Positions 21,410 to 30,151 of a DNA stretch of 37,220 bases are shown here, piece by piece; within the stretch, counting starts at the first letter, position 1; each line of letters opens with the position of its first letter. The notes beneath the pieces were generated by a model, which was not told the DNA's origin, ran no database searches, and saw nothing but the letters and a program-made list of their open reading frames with translations. Source of the stretch: a virus; IMG/VR virus record IMGVR_UViG_3300009104_000055, positions 1 through 37,220 of that record. One strand, written 5' to 3'. The position numbers and the translations under genes were made by a program.

Positions 21410-23287
21410 CTAGTGCGGGTATTGAGGCCCGCCTGTTGCATACTTCTCCATGATGTGGTCCGCGTGGCCACTCCAGCCGTGATATGGCTGCGCCGTATAC
21501 GGCCCCCTGGTCAGGGGCTCGTAATAAAAGGTTGTGGTGCCGTAAGCACCCTTATGACTCTTCTGCACCAGATCATCGTCATTGAACTGTACATCTTCAA
21601 GGTAGTGCTTCAGCTTTCCATCTTCGTGCAGCTTATCGTATATGTACCACTCCATCATCTCCAAGACGTGGGGCGGTAGCGGCTTTTTACCCTCGCCCTC
21701 AGAGTTGCCGGGGCCGATCTGGCCGCCTCCCCAGTTCATTTGGCCGCCCGGAACAAGCATCTCAGCAACTTGCCACATATTCATGCCGGGATTTGCCTTC
21801 ATGTACGCATACACGTCATCGTAAAATTTCTCGATCTTCTGCTTTGTGGCCGGTGGCTTACCTGACATGAATTCTTCGTCTATGGTTTTGTTTGTATCCG
21901 GGTCGCCCTGAAACGGCCCGCCCTGATCCGCGCCCCACTGCTCCCCGGAAGCGTCTTCTGGAACGCTCCAGATAACATTACCGTCAGCGTCCTTGTATTC
22001 TTTTTGAGACCAGCCCTTGTATTTGCCGCCGGTCTGCTTGGGCGGCTCTTCGCCAGGCGGCTGGCCACCGCCTCCAAAGACTCCGCCACCGCCACCGCCC
22101 ACTAACTCCTTCCATAGCGCCAGCGCAGCGGCGGCCTCCTTGCCCTCCTCCGCGTTGTTCCATGCCGCCTCCAGGGCCTCCTGGTCTTCAACGCTCATGG
22201 TCTCAATGTCAGCGATCCCCATTGTGTTGGCCAGCCAGTTCTGGAAGTCATTCTTACCGTACTGCTTGCCAAGCAACTCGTTCTGCTGCTCCTGAAGGGC
22301 AATCTTCTTCTCTTCGAGATACCGACGTTGGTCTCGATCCAGGTTTTTGCCCGTAGTAGACAAGAAGATGTTGATCTTATTCATCTCATCCTCAAGGGCA
22401 AGGTTCGCAGTATCGAACTGCAATTGCCTAGACTCCCCAAGGGCTGCGCTCATAACGTCGCCAAAGCCCGCTTCCGTCAACCCGGCACCGCCGACACCCA
22501 TCGCCGCAGCCGCCTCTGCCTGCTCCCCGGCCAATTGAGTTGCCTTGTCCCAGATGTTCTTTTCAAGCTCTTTGGCCTCTTCGCCAATACCAAACTCACC
22601 GCCAAGGATCTGCTCGTATAGCTGGTTGAGGATGGCGTCTTGCTCATTCATGGCCGTTGGTGTTGTGCCGTAAACCTCTTCCGGCCTTGCGCCAGCGGCA
22701 CGGGGCAGGATTGATGAGGTGGGGCTTTCGGTGTCAAACGGAAGCGTAACGGGGCCGAATTGGTATGGACCGGGGCCGCCAGATGGCGCGGGATAGAGGC
22801 CTGGATCGGCATCTCCGGCCTCAGCGCCGGGGCCGGTATATCCACCGTCCGGGGATCTCGGGTCGTACCCGCCCACTGGAGACGACGGAGACGATGGCGC
22901 GGAGCCTGACGGCACCGTTGGCGGCGCAGCGCCAGGGGGCGGGGTTGGAATTGAAGGGGCTCCGCCCGGCATCTCTCCGGGCAACTGGCTCTGCGGCGGG
23001 ATTCCGGGGCCCCCGCCACCGGCCTTCATCATGGTGTCACCCGTTGGGCGGCCCGTCGCCTGACGCTGCGCGTAGGCACCCACCAGGGAGCGCGGGGTGG
23101 CTGTGGGTATAGGTGGGCTACCTGGGGCCGGTTGACGCGCCGCCTGCTGTGCCGCAAGGGCTGCAATGCCGTTCCCTCTCATGGGGGCTGTGGGTGGCTT
23201 TGTGTTCGCGGAGTACCCCGGCGCTGCGCCTGCGGATCTAAGGCCCCCTACCTTCTTCTTGTCTGACTGTCCCCAAATAAGCGCCAT
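21410..23287 (-). CDS. Pro/Gly-rich virion protein, 625 aa
   Basis: Encodes 625 aa. Residues 1-190 are mostly Pro, Gly, Ala and Ser and should be disordered. Residues 210-380 form amphipathic helices (EQDAILNQLYEQILGGEFG, then coiled coil). A poly-Gly hinge lies near 395-405, and the C-terminal part is acidic with several Trp and Tyr. AGGGGG precedes the ATG. It is first of three consecutive large proteins and is likely an internal or ejection protein, but there is no specific homology that I recognise. Confidence 0.6.
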   Translation of the reverse strand: MALIWGQSDKKKVGGLRSAGAAPGYSANTKPPTAPMRGNGIAALAAQQAARQPAPGSPPIPTATPRSLVGAYAQRQATGRPTGDTMMKAGGGGPGIPPQSQLPGEMPGGAPSIPTPPPGAAPPTVPSGSAPSSPSSPVGGYDPRSPDGGYTGPGAEAGDADPGLYPAPSGGPGPYQFGPVTLPFDTESPTSSILPRAAGARPEEVYGTTPTAMNEQDAILNQLYEQILGGEFGIGEEAKELEKNIWDKATQLAGEQAEAAAAMGVGGAGLTEAGFGDVMSAALGESRQLQFDTANLALEDEMNKINIFLSTTGKNLDRDQRRYLEEKKIALQEQQNELLGKQYGKNDFQNWLANTMGIADIETMSVEDQEALEAAWNNAEEGKEAAAALALWKELVGGGGGGVFGGGGQPPGEEPPKQTGGKYKGWSQKEYKDADGNVIWSVPEDASGEQWGADQGGPFQGDPDTNKTIDEEFMSGKPPATKQKIEKFYDDVYAYMKANPGMNMWQVAEMLVPGGQMNWGGGQIGPGNSEGEGKKPLPPHVLEMMEWYIYDKLHEDGKLKHYLEDVQFNDDDLVQKSHKGAYGTTTFYYEPLTRGPYTAQPYHGWSGHADHIMEKYATGGPQYPH

Positions 23288-23296
23288 CTGTGCCCC

Positions 23297-23815
23297 CTAC
23301 TCCCGGTGCTTTACCTTGCACTGCATCCAGATTGTTACGTTTGAGATCCCATCGCTGCCGCCGCCCGTGTTGCTTGTTGTTAGTATAAACTTTATGCCGT
23401 CATTGTTGGCAATGTTGGGCGAGCCTATAAAACTGTCCGTAGTCTCAAACGTGTCAGCAGTTGCCTCGCTAATCGTTGACCCCAAGATGGTAACGAAGCC
23501 CGACCCTGAATCCCGCTGCACGTCAAGGGTTGCCGTCACACCCCCCACAGCATCATCAAAGGCCATGCCCACCCTCTGTGGCTCAAGCTGGCCGTTGTCT
23601 AGCCTTGGCTTTAGGTAGTAAACAACCGTTTTATTGTCCTCAACAAAGTCCGCAGTCACCGTAAAATATACGTCCGAGTAGAAATGCTTAATGTTGTCTT
23701 CATCAAGCAGCGTGGAGTTTACCAGCGTGCCGACGTTGTTGAAGTTAGCCATAACCTCATCAGCGTCATTGGCCTGGCCGTTGGTTAGTGTATTGCTAAA
23801 TGTGAGCGTTGGCAT
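23297..23815 (-). CDS. Fibre-like / tail-attached small protein, 172 aa
   Basis: Encodes 172 aa. The N-terminus TLTFSNTLTNGQANDADEVM followed by ANFNNV is a pattern often seen at the start of phage tail and fibre proteins, where it precedes a trimeric section. The remainder is beta-rich (VGGVTATLDVQRDSGSGFVT). It probably attaches to or decorates the tail. It belongs to the string of small late genes between the nozzle and the internal proteins. Confidence 0.6.
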   Translation of the reverse strand: MPTLTFSNTLTNGQANDADEVMANFNNVGTLVNSTLLDEDNIKHFYSDVYFTVTADFVEDNKTVVYYLKPRLDNGQLEPQRVGMAFDDAVGGVTATLDVQRDSGSGFVTILGSTISEATADTFETTDSFIGSPNIANNDGIKFILTTSNTGGGSDGISNVTIWMQCKVKHRE

Positions 23816-23819
23816 GGTC

Positions 23820-24191
23820 CTAGCCGCCTCCTAGTCCGGATGTTGATGTTATCCTATTTACATAGCCATGTATCATCACTTCATTGGCAGACGCAGCAAA
23901 GGCCGTGATTCGAAGGCCCTCATCTAGGACAAGGCCGGGAACCACTAGCACCAGGCCATCTTGCGATGGGATTGTTTTCTTTATATAATCATCTGGGTCA
24001 TCGCTGTCACCAAACAATACCGAAAGCAGCAGGTCAGAGCCGTGGTCGTTGGTGGCGTACAGCCAGATCTCATCCACAGCATCGGACGGCACGGTATGAA
24101 CGGTGTCTGCCGCCCCGGACGTTGTTGACGTAACCTTCAGGCCGGTGCCGTCCCCGGTCCCCGTGAAAAACTCTCGGCTGTATGCGCTCAT
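23820..24191 (-). CDS. Small beta-rich virion protein, 123 aa
   Basis: Encodes 123 aa, rich in Ser, Thr, Gly and Val, with an aromatic N-terminus and a Gly-rich tail. The alternating pattern (EIWLYATNDHGSDLLLSVLF) predicts a beta-sandwich. Its start overlaps the end of the beta-helix gene by 4 nt (ATGA). Probably a tail or capsid accessory protein; no specific family recognised. Confidence 0.6.
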   Translation of the reverse strand: MSAYSREFFTGTGDGTGLKVTSTTSGAADTVHTVPSDAVDEIWLYATNDHGSDLLLSVLFGDSDDPDDYIKKTIPSQDGLVLVVPGLVLDEGLRITAFAASANEVMIHGYVNRITSTSGLGGG

Positions 24192-25084
24192 CGTGACCCA
24201 CCATCCAACGACAACCCTGATGAGTTAGAGAACACCCTCATCTGGATGATTTCATTTTCACCAAACTCTGTTGCGGGTAGGGCTGACTCGCTTCTTGCTG
24301 TTATGTTGCTCGACTGCACCGCGTTGAGGTTTTCAAGCCCCACCCTCACCGTACCCCCCGTCGAGTCCGTAACCTGATTCACTGCCGATCCGGGTATACC
24401 CTCGGCTGTAGCAAGAAAGCTGATTGTGCCGGAGGTGTGATCAAACACGTTGCCAACAACCGCGACAGACGTGACGTTGTTGTCAAGATACACTGAGTTA
24501 GATGCGGCTGACACAAAGCGGTTGCCACTTATCAAACACCCGGCGACCGTGCCGGTGACGTTCACGCCCTTGTTTCTTGCTGATACAATCTTGTTGTTGG
24601 AGATCTCACACCAGTTGGCCCCGTTGACCTCAACGAAGTCATAACAGTTCGTGGCCACGCAGTTGCGCACGGTTGAGCGGTGGCCCGTTAGTTTGATGGC
24701 GATGCCGTTGGCCGTGTCATTGATGCTCAAGTTCTCAATGACGTTATCTGTCCCGCCAAACGTAATCATGGCGGAGGTGCTTGTGCGGTCACGCTTTATG
24801 ATGGTCTTTTCGGGGGAGATGCCGCGCAGCGTTATGTTGTCGCGTGAAAGGGTGACGTCTTCATAAAAAACGTGGATGCCCTCCGCAAGCCACAACACGC
24901 CACCGTCTTTCGGCAAACGCCTGATGGCACCCATGATTGACTCTTCAACCGTGACAACGTGGCCATGGTCTGCGAGTTCATTTCTGTTGGTGGCAATCTC
25001 CCGGCCAATGGTGCGCAACTGATGATCGTCAGTGAACTCCACCAGGGGCGAGCGGTGCGTTTCTAACCGTGACTTGCCGCTCAT
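24188..25084 (-). CDS. Right-handed beta-helix protein, tailspike-like
   Basis: Encodes 298 aa. Residues about 75-230 contain parallel beta-helix repeats with the Asn ladder pattern (NNKIV, SGNRF, DNNVT, VGNVF), as in tailspikes and pectate-lyase-like folds. The N-terminal 70 residues form a separate head-binding-like or trimerising part. It starts inside the nozzle gene's stop region (ATGA overlap), so the two are co-expressed. A tailspike would bind or cut surface polysaccharide, but it is short for one and no catalytic acids can be assigned; a structural beta-helix is possible. Confidence 0.7.
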   Translation of the reverse strand: MSGKSRLETHRSPLVEFTDDHQLRTIGREIATNRNELADHGHVVTVEESIMGAIRRLPKDGGVLWLAEGIHVFYEDVTLSRDNITLRGISPEKTIIKRDRTSTSAMITFGGTDNVIENLSINDTANGIAIKLTGHRSTVRNCVATNCYDFVEVNGANWCEISNNKIVSARNKGVNVTGTVAGCLISGNRFVSAASNSVYLDNNVTSVAVVGNVFDHTSGTISFLATAEGIPGSAVNQVTDSTGGTVRVGLENLNAVQSSNITARSESALPATEFGENEIIQMRVFSNSSGLSLDGGSR

Positions 25085-26973
25085 CGGTTGTCTTCTCCGC
25101 TGTACGCCAGGGTGATGGCCTGTATGTTGATGGCGTTCTTTCTCTCGGTGGTGTTGGGGTTGTCAATAACCCCAAACCGAAAGGATCGGCTCTTGATGGA
25201 GTTGTTTTCTATCTCGTTTGACCACCAATCCCTGCCCACCCATATGCTGCCGTTCCACGTTGTTTCGCCCCAAAAGTATGTATTGTCTGTTGCGCCATCC
25301 TCGTCATCTGCGCCGGGGTGGGTTTTCAGGTCACCGGCAATGGCCTGCCTGTCTGCCGCCGCTTGGGCCACGTTGTTGATGTATGCGTCATAATGTGACT
25401 CCTCGCCATCAATGAACCAGCGCGGGATGTTTGACGCTGGGTTTTTGCCATAAGACAACATCTTTAGACGCACCGTTGATATGGCACCAAAGTAATCCCT
25501 ATCTGCGAGCAGCCTCCCGGTCTGGTAAATGAGTGGTATGCCTCGCACCGTGCCGCCATCCCTGCCGTCAACATGCCATCCGTATTCCAGGAGATCGCCC
25601 GTGGCGGTGGATGTTACGACCCTCTCCTTGTTACCCTCCTTGATGGTGATGCCGTCAAACATGCAAGTGGAAAGCGCGTCGCTGTTGGCCACATTGAAAG
25701 ACCACGCCATGCTGGCGTAATCCAACACGAGGGTGACGCTGTAATGCTCTGGGGTTGCGCCCTTTACGGGAATTGACCACCATATCTGGTTGGCACTCTG
25801 GACGTGGACGCCCTGAGTTAACTCAAGCGCGTTGTTGTCGGCAACAAACGGCCAGCCAAATGACTTCATCGTGGCGCTAATCTCATCGGGGACAAAGCTG
25901 GACGCCCTGCGGCCACTCCACAGTGAATCTATTGGCTTGCTGAGCTTTACCGTGCCGCCCTGAGCGCCAGCGCCCTGAAACGCATAAACGCCATCATGGC
26001 TCATGAAGTACAAAGAGCCCGCCACCTCCACTATGGAATCGTGGGATACACAACCAATGCCTCGCGCCACCGGGCGAATGGCGAAGTTCTTGCCGAACCC
26101 GGTGCCCGCATAAATCGACTCGTCAGTAAATACTATGAGCGTTTCCTGAAACGAGGCCAGGCCGGTGATTTTCTCCCGGTCCCCAACCCTAAAGAACCTA
26201 TCGCCCCTGACCCCCACGGAATCATAGAGGTCGCTTATATAGCCAAACTGAGGACCAAGCGGGTAGCGGCTTCGCGAGTCGCCATTGACATGCTGCTCAG
26301 GAACCAAGTCCTGTTCATCGTCAAGGTTCTGGTCTAGCTCAAAGGCTTGCTGTACCCCAAACCCGGCATAAACCACTGACGCAAAGTGAGCTATTGCATA
26401 CTTGGCCCTTGGCTCATGTTTGATATAGGCGATGTTTGCGGAGTTCTTTTTTATCGCATCATCCTCAACATCAACAACGTGGATGTCCGTTGGATCTCCA
26501 TCCGCATCAAACTTGTACGTGGTCTTTGCCGTAACTATAAGCGTGATCCTGTGCGGGTGAACCCTTAAGTCAACGAGCGAGTCTCGCTTGGCGATAATCA
26601 CGTCCACAAAGCTACATCGCCACGTTGGCGAATAGGGCTCATCGCTGCCGTCATGGCCCAGGGTGGCTATGTTGCCAATGAGTGCGCCGCTGGGACGCCA
26701 AACTGCGAACTTTATGACCTCGTTTCCACTGTCTGGGCCCACTCCGATTATATACTGAGCGCGACCATCCTTCTTCACCAGATGCAGTTGCCAGCGCGCG
26801 GTAACGCTTGCGTTGTATATCTTTCTGAGCCCGTCGCGTGCCTTTATGGTTCCATCAGCAAAGTTGCAGTTGATGGCAATCTCGCACTGGTTGGGCTTGC
26901 GGTACGAGTCCCGCTCTTCCATGCCGCCCCATGGGCCCGTCATCGTTATCTGACGCGGTTGGCGTATAGGCAT
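25081..26973 (-). CDS. Tail nozzle / hub protein, beta-propeller-like
   Basis: Encodes 630 aa. Propeller-type strands recur, including ITGLASFQETLIVFTDESIY and VEVAGSLYFMSHDGVYAFQG, typical of the nozzle or plug proteins of short-tailed phages (P22 gp10, T7 gp12). The N-terminus has the usual Pro/Gly-rich start, MPIRQPRQ then GGMEERDSYRKPNQC. It follows the head-tail adaptor gene with a 3-nt gap, the normal order. It would seal the DNA channel and carry spikes or fibres. The call rests on fold-like pattern and gene order, not on close identity. Confidence 0.7.
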   Translation of the reverse strand: MPIRQPRQITMTGPWGGMEERDSYRKPNQCEIAINCNFADGTIKARDGLRKIYNASVTARWQLHLVKKDGRAQYIIGVGPDSGNEVIKFAVWRPSGALIGNIATLGHDGSDEPYSPTWRCSFVDVIIAKRDSLVDLRVHPHRITLIVTAKTTYKFDADGDPTDIHVVDVEDDAIKKNSANIAYIKHEPRAKYAIAHFASVVYAGFGVQQAFELDQNLDDEQDLVPEQHVNGDSRSRYPLGPQFGYISDLYDSVGVRGDRFFRVGDREKITGLASFQETLIVFTDESIYAGTGFGKNFAIRPVARGIGCVSHDSIVEVAGSLYFMSHDGVYAFQGAGAQGGTVKLSKPIDSLWSGRRASSFVPDEISATMKSFGWPFVADNNALELTQGVHVQSANQIWWSIPVKGATPEHYSVTLVLDYASMAWSFNVANSDALSTCMFDGITIKEGNKERVVTSTATGDLLEYGWHVDGRDGGTVRGIPLIYQTGRLLADRDYFGAISTVRLKMLSYGKNPASNIPRWFIDGEESHYDAYINNVAQAAADRQAIAGDLKTHPGADDEDGATDNTYFWGETTWNGSIWVGRDWWSNEIENNSIKSRSFRFGVIDNPNTTERKNAINIQAITLAYSGEDNR

Positions 26974-26976
26974 GGT

Positions 26977-27660
26977 CTAATCCCACGGGTGCCGGGTTAC
27001 GCGGACGTGGCCACCCTCTTCGGTAACTCGGCTTATGGCGCAGTTCCGTATTCTCTCAAGAGAGGAGAGCCACAACTGCTCAACCATTGGGTTTTCTTTG
27101 TGCTGCTTAGCGTTCATCAGGTGCGCCAGACAGTACCCCACCGCGTCCCCAAACGTAAGGTGCGCGTGGCCGCCCAGCACATTGGTGCCGTCAGTCGCCA
27201 TGTCATCCAGCGGGGCGATGTAGTAAATGTTGCAGTTGAGCGCCGTTGTCGGGATGGGGGCCACATGGAGGTGTTTACCAACGAGGCACCAGTGATATAT
27301 AGGCGCTTCTTGCCGCTGTATCTGGAACCGTTCTTTGAACCGCATGGGCCGCCACGGGGTCATCTGGTTGTCGGCAGACACAGCAGAGTCCGTGGGGGTG
27401 TGGCCCAGGTCAATTATCTTGTATGGCGTTGTTGTGGTTGTGGCCTGGATGTCAATGCTCTCGGCATTGGCGGTGTAAGTAAAGCGAGCGGTGTCTAAAA
27501 AGAACTCATAGTTGGCATTGACAAGTTCTTCAAATACGACACGATTCGCCTCATCTGCGAACGTTTGTTGCATGGTCGTTGAAAAAAACGTGTTTCCGCG
27601 CTCATCCAGCAGGTTCTTGGCGAACGTTATGACGTCCCCCCTGGTCTTGACCTTTGCCAT
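26977..27660 (-). CDS. Head-tail adaptor protein
   Basis: Encodes 227 aa from ATG 27660, which overlaps the previous stop as TAATG. The N-terminal helices (VITFAKNLLDERGNTFFS, then FADEANRVVFEELVNANYEFF) match the adaptor family of podoviruses (T7 gp11, P22 gp4, SU10 adaptor type). Later segments are beta-rich. Twelve copies would sit between portal and nozzle. A longer frame reaching 27759 lies inside the preceding gene and was rejected. Position just before the nozzle gene supports the call. Confidence 0.7.
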   Translation of the reverse strand: MAKVKTRGDVITFAKNLLDERGNTFFSTTMQQTFADEANRVVFEELVNANYEFFLDTARFTYTANAESIDIQATTTTTPYKIIDLGHTPTDSAVSADNQMTPWRPMRFKERFQIQRQEAPIYHWCLVGKHLHVAPIPTTALNCNIYYIAPLDDMATDGTNVLGGHAHLTFGDAVGYCLAHLMNAKQHKENPMVEQLWLSSLERIRNCAISRVTEEGGHVRVTRHPWD

Positions 27661-28229
27661 TACACCACAACCCTGTCGTGCGACTTCTCCCACCACGGCT
27701 TCATGCTTGTTGGCACGTGCCACTTCCTTTCGATGGGCGACCTGTTGACGTATCCACAAGCGCTATCGCTGGCGGCTTTTACCCTGTCATAGGCCAGGTG
27801 GCGACCAATGTAGTGGAGGTCATCGTCTTCGCTTCGGTCCTTGCAATCCTCAAGCCACTCCTCGCGCTCAAACTGCTTGACGTACTTCGCGGCCCCCTGG
27901 CGCCACAGATCGCAGCGCTGGATGTACGGGATGAGTCTTGGATCGTTGATATCCAACGGTATCCCCTGCGGGTGGGCGGGTGTTTTGATCCCATCATCGC
28001 GCCACTGCGCCCAGACAACCGGGGCCATTTCGCTTGTTGGGATAGTGCGAACACCAAAACCCACCATGACCGTTGCTGGGCAGAGGCGGGCAAGAACCCA
28101 TGCGCGCGCTTTCTGGTCGTAGCCAACCATAAGGCGGTCATCATGAATCTGAGCCCTGACGCGGCGCGTGTGGCTACTAGACCACTTGATGCGCTTTGTC
28201 GCCCGCCACTGCCGTTCGGTCAATGTCAT
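27660..28229 (-). CDS. Late protein of unknown function, 189 aa
   Basis: Encodes 189 aa, basic, with many Trp and Arg and an acidic patch (REEWLEDCKDRSEDDDLHY). It has no membrane segment. The place between a small virion protein and the adaptor would suit a head-completion or neck protein, or an assembly factor, but the sequence itself gives no family. It overlaps both neighbours (ATGA at its start, TAATG at its end). Confidence 0.6.
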   Translation of the reverse strand: MTLTERQWRATKRIKWSSSHTRRVRAQIHDDRLMVGYDQKARAWVLARLCPATVMVGFGVRTIPTSEMAPVVWAQWRDDGIKTPAHPQGIPLDINDPRLIPYIQRCDLWRQGAAKYVKQFEREEWLEDCKDRSEDDDLHYIGRHLAYDRVKAASDSACGYVNRSPIERKWHVPTSMKPWWEKSHDRVVV

Positions 28230-28792
28230 GCGTCAGTTGGGTCCGACGTTAGCTTGTGCTGGGCACCGCCGGTGAGCTTGGGCAGGTAGGCCACCTCTAG
28301 GCCCACAAGCTCCGTGGCCGTGGTGCCACCGTTGGCGGAACTTACGTCTATGCAGATCACATCGTCTGTGAGCGTTCCGCCGTCCATTTTCCCCCACGCG
28401 GTAGCATCAAGCGCATCGGAGCCAGCGCTTGTGTCTACCGGTATGGCGGTGTCCAGGGTGCCTGTCGCCACGGACCCTGAAATCGCCGCGCCAAAAGCCG
28501 ATTGCTTAAACAGCAAATCATAGTCCACGGATCCGCCCGCGCCGGTATCCACGTACACAACCCTAAAAAATATGTCGTTGTTGGTATCCCACTGGCTTGG
28601 GACGGGCATGACGAGCCTGGCAAAGTCCGCATCCGCGTCCATTGTCAGCGCCGAATAGCCGTTGTCTCCGCCCGCTTCGACCAGCGCCGCCGTCGAGGAC
28701 GCTGAGTTTGCCGTTCCGCCAAAAGAGTTGAATGACGTGACGGGGATAAACTCCGTTTTGTACTTATATTGGATGTTTCTGTCTAAAATCAT
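28226..28792 (-). CDS. Virion protein following the major capsid, 188 aa
   Basis: Encodes 188 aa, acidic and beta-rich, with many Ala, Gly, Thr and Asp (VDYDLLFKQSAFGAAISGSV). It is the first gene after the major capsid gene and the stable hairpin that follows it. Composition and position fit a capsid decoration or head-surface protein. There is no definite family assignment. Confidence 0.6.
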   Translation of the reverse strand: MILDRNIQYKYKTEFIPVTSFNSFGGTANSASSTAALVEAGGDNGYSALTMDADADFARLVMPVPSQWDTNNDIFFRVVYVDTGAGGSVDYDLLFKQSAFGAAISGSVATGTLDTAIPVDTSAGSDALDATAWGKMDGGTLTDDVICIDVSSANGGTTATELVGLEVAYLPKLTGGAQHKLTSDPTDA

Positions 28793-28815
28793 GGTCTACC
28801 ACTCCACAGTTTGCC

Positions 28816-28828
28816 CCCCGTTGCGGGG
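28816..28828 (-). promoter_or_regulatory. Small GC hairpin after the capsid gene
   Basis: CCCCG-TTG-CGGGG is a perfect 5-bp stem between the strong hairpin and the next gene on the minus strand. Not followed by a U-run. Possibly part of the processing or stability signal between capsid and downstream genes. Confidence 0.35.
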
Positions 28829-28840
28829 ATACTTAGTAAG

Positions 28841-28864
28841 GCCGGGGGACCGAAGCCCCCCGGC
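28841..28864 (-). terminator. Very stable C(UUCG)G hairpin after the capsid gene
   Basis: On the minus strand, GCCGGGGGGC-TTCG-GTCCCCCGGC forms a 10-bp stem (one G-U) closed by a C(UUCG)G tetraloop, 9 nt after the capsid stop. No clear U-run follows, so it may be a partial terminator that raises capsid mRNA relative to downstream genes, or a block to 3' exonucleases. Confidence 0.65.
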
Positions 28865-28873
28865 AGTCAATAA

Positions 28874-30136
28874 CTAGAAAATCAGGTTAGAGGCGTTGAG
28901 GTCACTAATGACCGCATGGGTGTTGCGAACCTCACATCCGAGGTTTCCGTACCAACACATAAATGCCTCCCACGAGTCCTTGTCAGACTCCCGGTTGAGA
29001 ATTGCCCCATCGCGATCCGCCCAGCCCCAGTCTTTCATCACGTACTGCTTGATGTCGCCAGTGTTAATGAAATACAGCCGGTGATACGGCGCGTGCTTAT
29101 CAAATACAATGGGGATGGGCTGGTTGCCGCCCGCATACGTCAACGTTTTGAATCCGGCGCGCATCTGCTCGGGGGCATAGCGCACGTCGCTTGTCAACAG
29201 GTTGATGTACTCTCGGCGCATCGAGTGATGGCCCATGATGAGGTTCGGCTCTTCGCCACCCTTTTCGTCACACGCATCAAGAGCCAACTGCATTAGCTCA
29301 AGGCTCAGGTCACGCTTGATTCCGCCGTTTTCCTCAACGTGTGCCTTGAAGAGGGTGTTGGCGGACACATCGACGGTCTGAAGGTCAATGTTGTCCGAGT
29401 CCTCAATTATGGTCGCCAGTCCAGTGATCTCGTTGGTGTAAGAGTTGCCGTTCCCATCACCTCGCACCACAACGTCATCCGTCGCCACTGTCGTGGAGGC
29501 AATGGTAAAGGTCTTGGCCGATGCGTCCACGGCGGTAATGGTCACATTCTCATCGTTGGACAAGCTTGAGGCGCCCGGTGTTCCAACAACGACATTCATG
29601 TTTGCCCGCAGGTATCGCACTCCGACATCGTTGTCGCAGGCAAACTCGGTTCCAGGGGCCTGGCCAGTGCTCACCGTCGCCAACACGCCAGAGTTACCAC
29701 CGGCTGTGGCGTCCGTCAGTTCAACGCCCCAGCATTGACGATTCATGTCATTGCGGAGGTCATTGCGCATTCCCTTGATCTCCTGGGTCAACGCAGACGC
29801 AAATGCGCCCCTGTCACCCTGGGAGGCGGCCATAACAGGACCCGTCAGCGAGATGCGGCCATACTGAAACTTGGCCCGAATCTTGCTCTCAACGTATTCC
29901 TGCTCGCCAGCCGCCGGGATCTGGGCACCCTCTGCGCGGGCACCTACACCCTGGTTGCGACCAAGGTGGAGCGGGAACGTCACCTGGCGTCCATTCCACT
30001 TGCGCTTGGATTTCTCCAGCTTGGAAAGGATAGTTACCTTGTTTTCTACGTGCGTTCGGACACCACCCTCGTAGTAGTCCTTAAGCATCGCATCATATTC
30101 GCTATTGGTGGTTGCTCCACCTGTTTCTAAAGCCAT
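28874..30136 (-). CDS. Major capsid protein, HK97 fold
   Basis: Encodes 420 aa. The N-terminus contains YDAMLKDYYEGGVRTHVENKV, typical of the N-arm and first helix of podovirus capsid proteins. RKWNGRQVTFPLHLGRNQGVG and later YFINTGDIKQYV and AFMCWYGNLGCEVRNTHAVI are the E-loop, A-domain and P-domain type segments of the HK97 fold. The middle (about 190-250) looks like an inserted beta domain. It follows the scaffold gene by 15 nt, with AGGAG before the ATG, and ends in a strong hairpin. Many copies would build the icosahedral shell. Confidence 0.88.
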   Translation of the reverse strand: MALETGGATTNSEYDAMLKDYYEGGVRTHVENKVTILSKLEKSKRKWNGRQVTFPLHLGRNQGVGARAEGAQIPAAGEQEYVESKIRAKFQYGRISLTGPVMAASQGDRGAFASALTQEIKGMRNDLRNDMNRQCWGVELTDATAGGNSGVLATVSTGQAPGTEFACDNDVGVRYLRANMNVVVGTPGASSLSNDENVTITAVDASAKTFTIASTTVATDDVVVRGDGNGNSYTNEITGLATIIEDSDNIDLQTVDVSANTLFKAHVEENGGIKRDLSLELMQLALDACDEKGGEEPNLIMGHHSMRREYINLLTSDVRYAPEQMRAGFKTLTYAGGNQPIPIVFDKHAPYHRLYFINTGDIKQYVMKDWGWADRDGAILNRESDKDSWEAFMCWYGNLGCEVRNTHAVISDLNASNLIF

Positions 30137-30151
30137 GGTCTCGGCACTCCT

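Noticed and set aside
27661-27759. 33-residue extension of the adaptor protein
   Set aside because: It overlaps the preceding gene and lacks a ribosome binding site; TAATG coupling at 27660 is clear.
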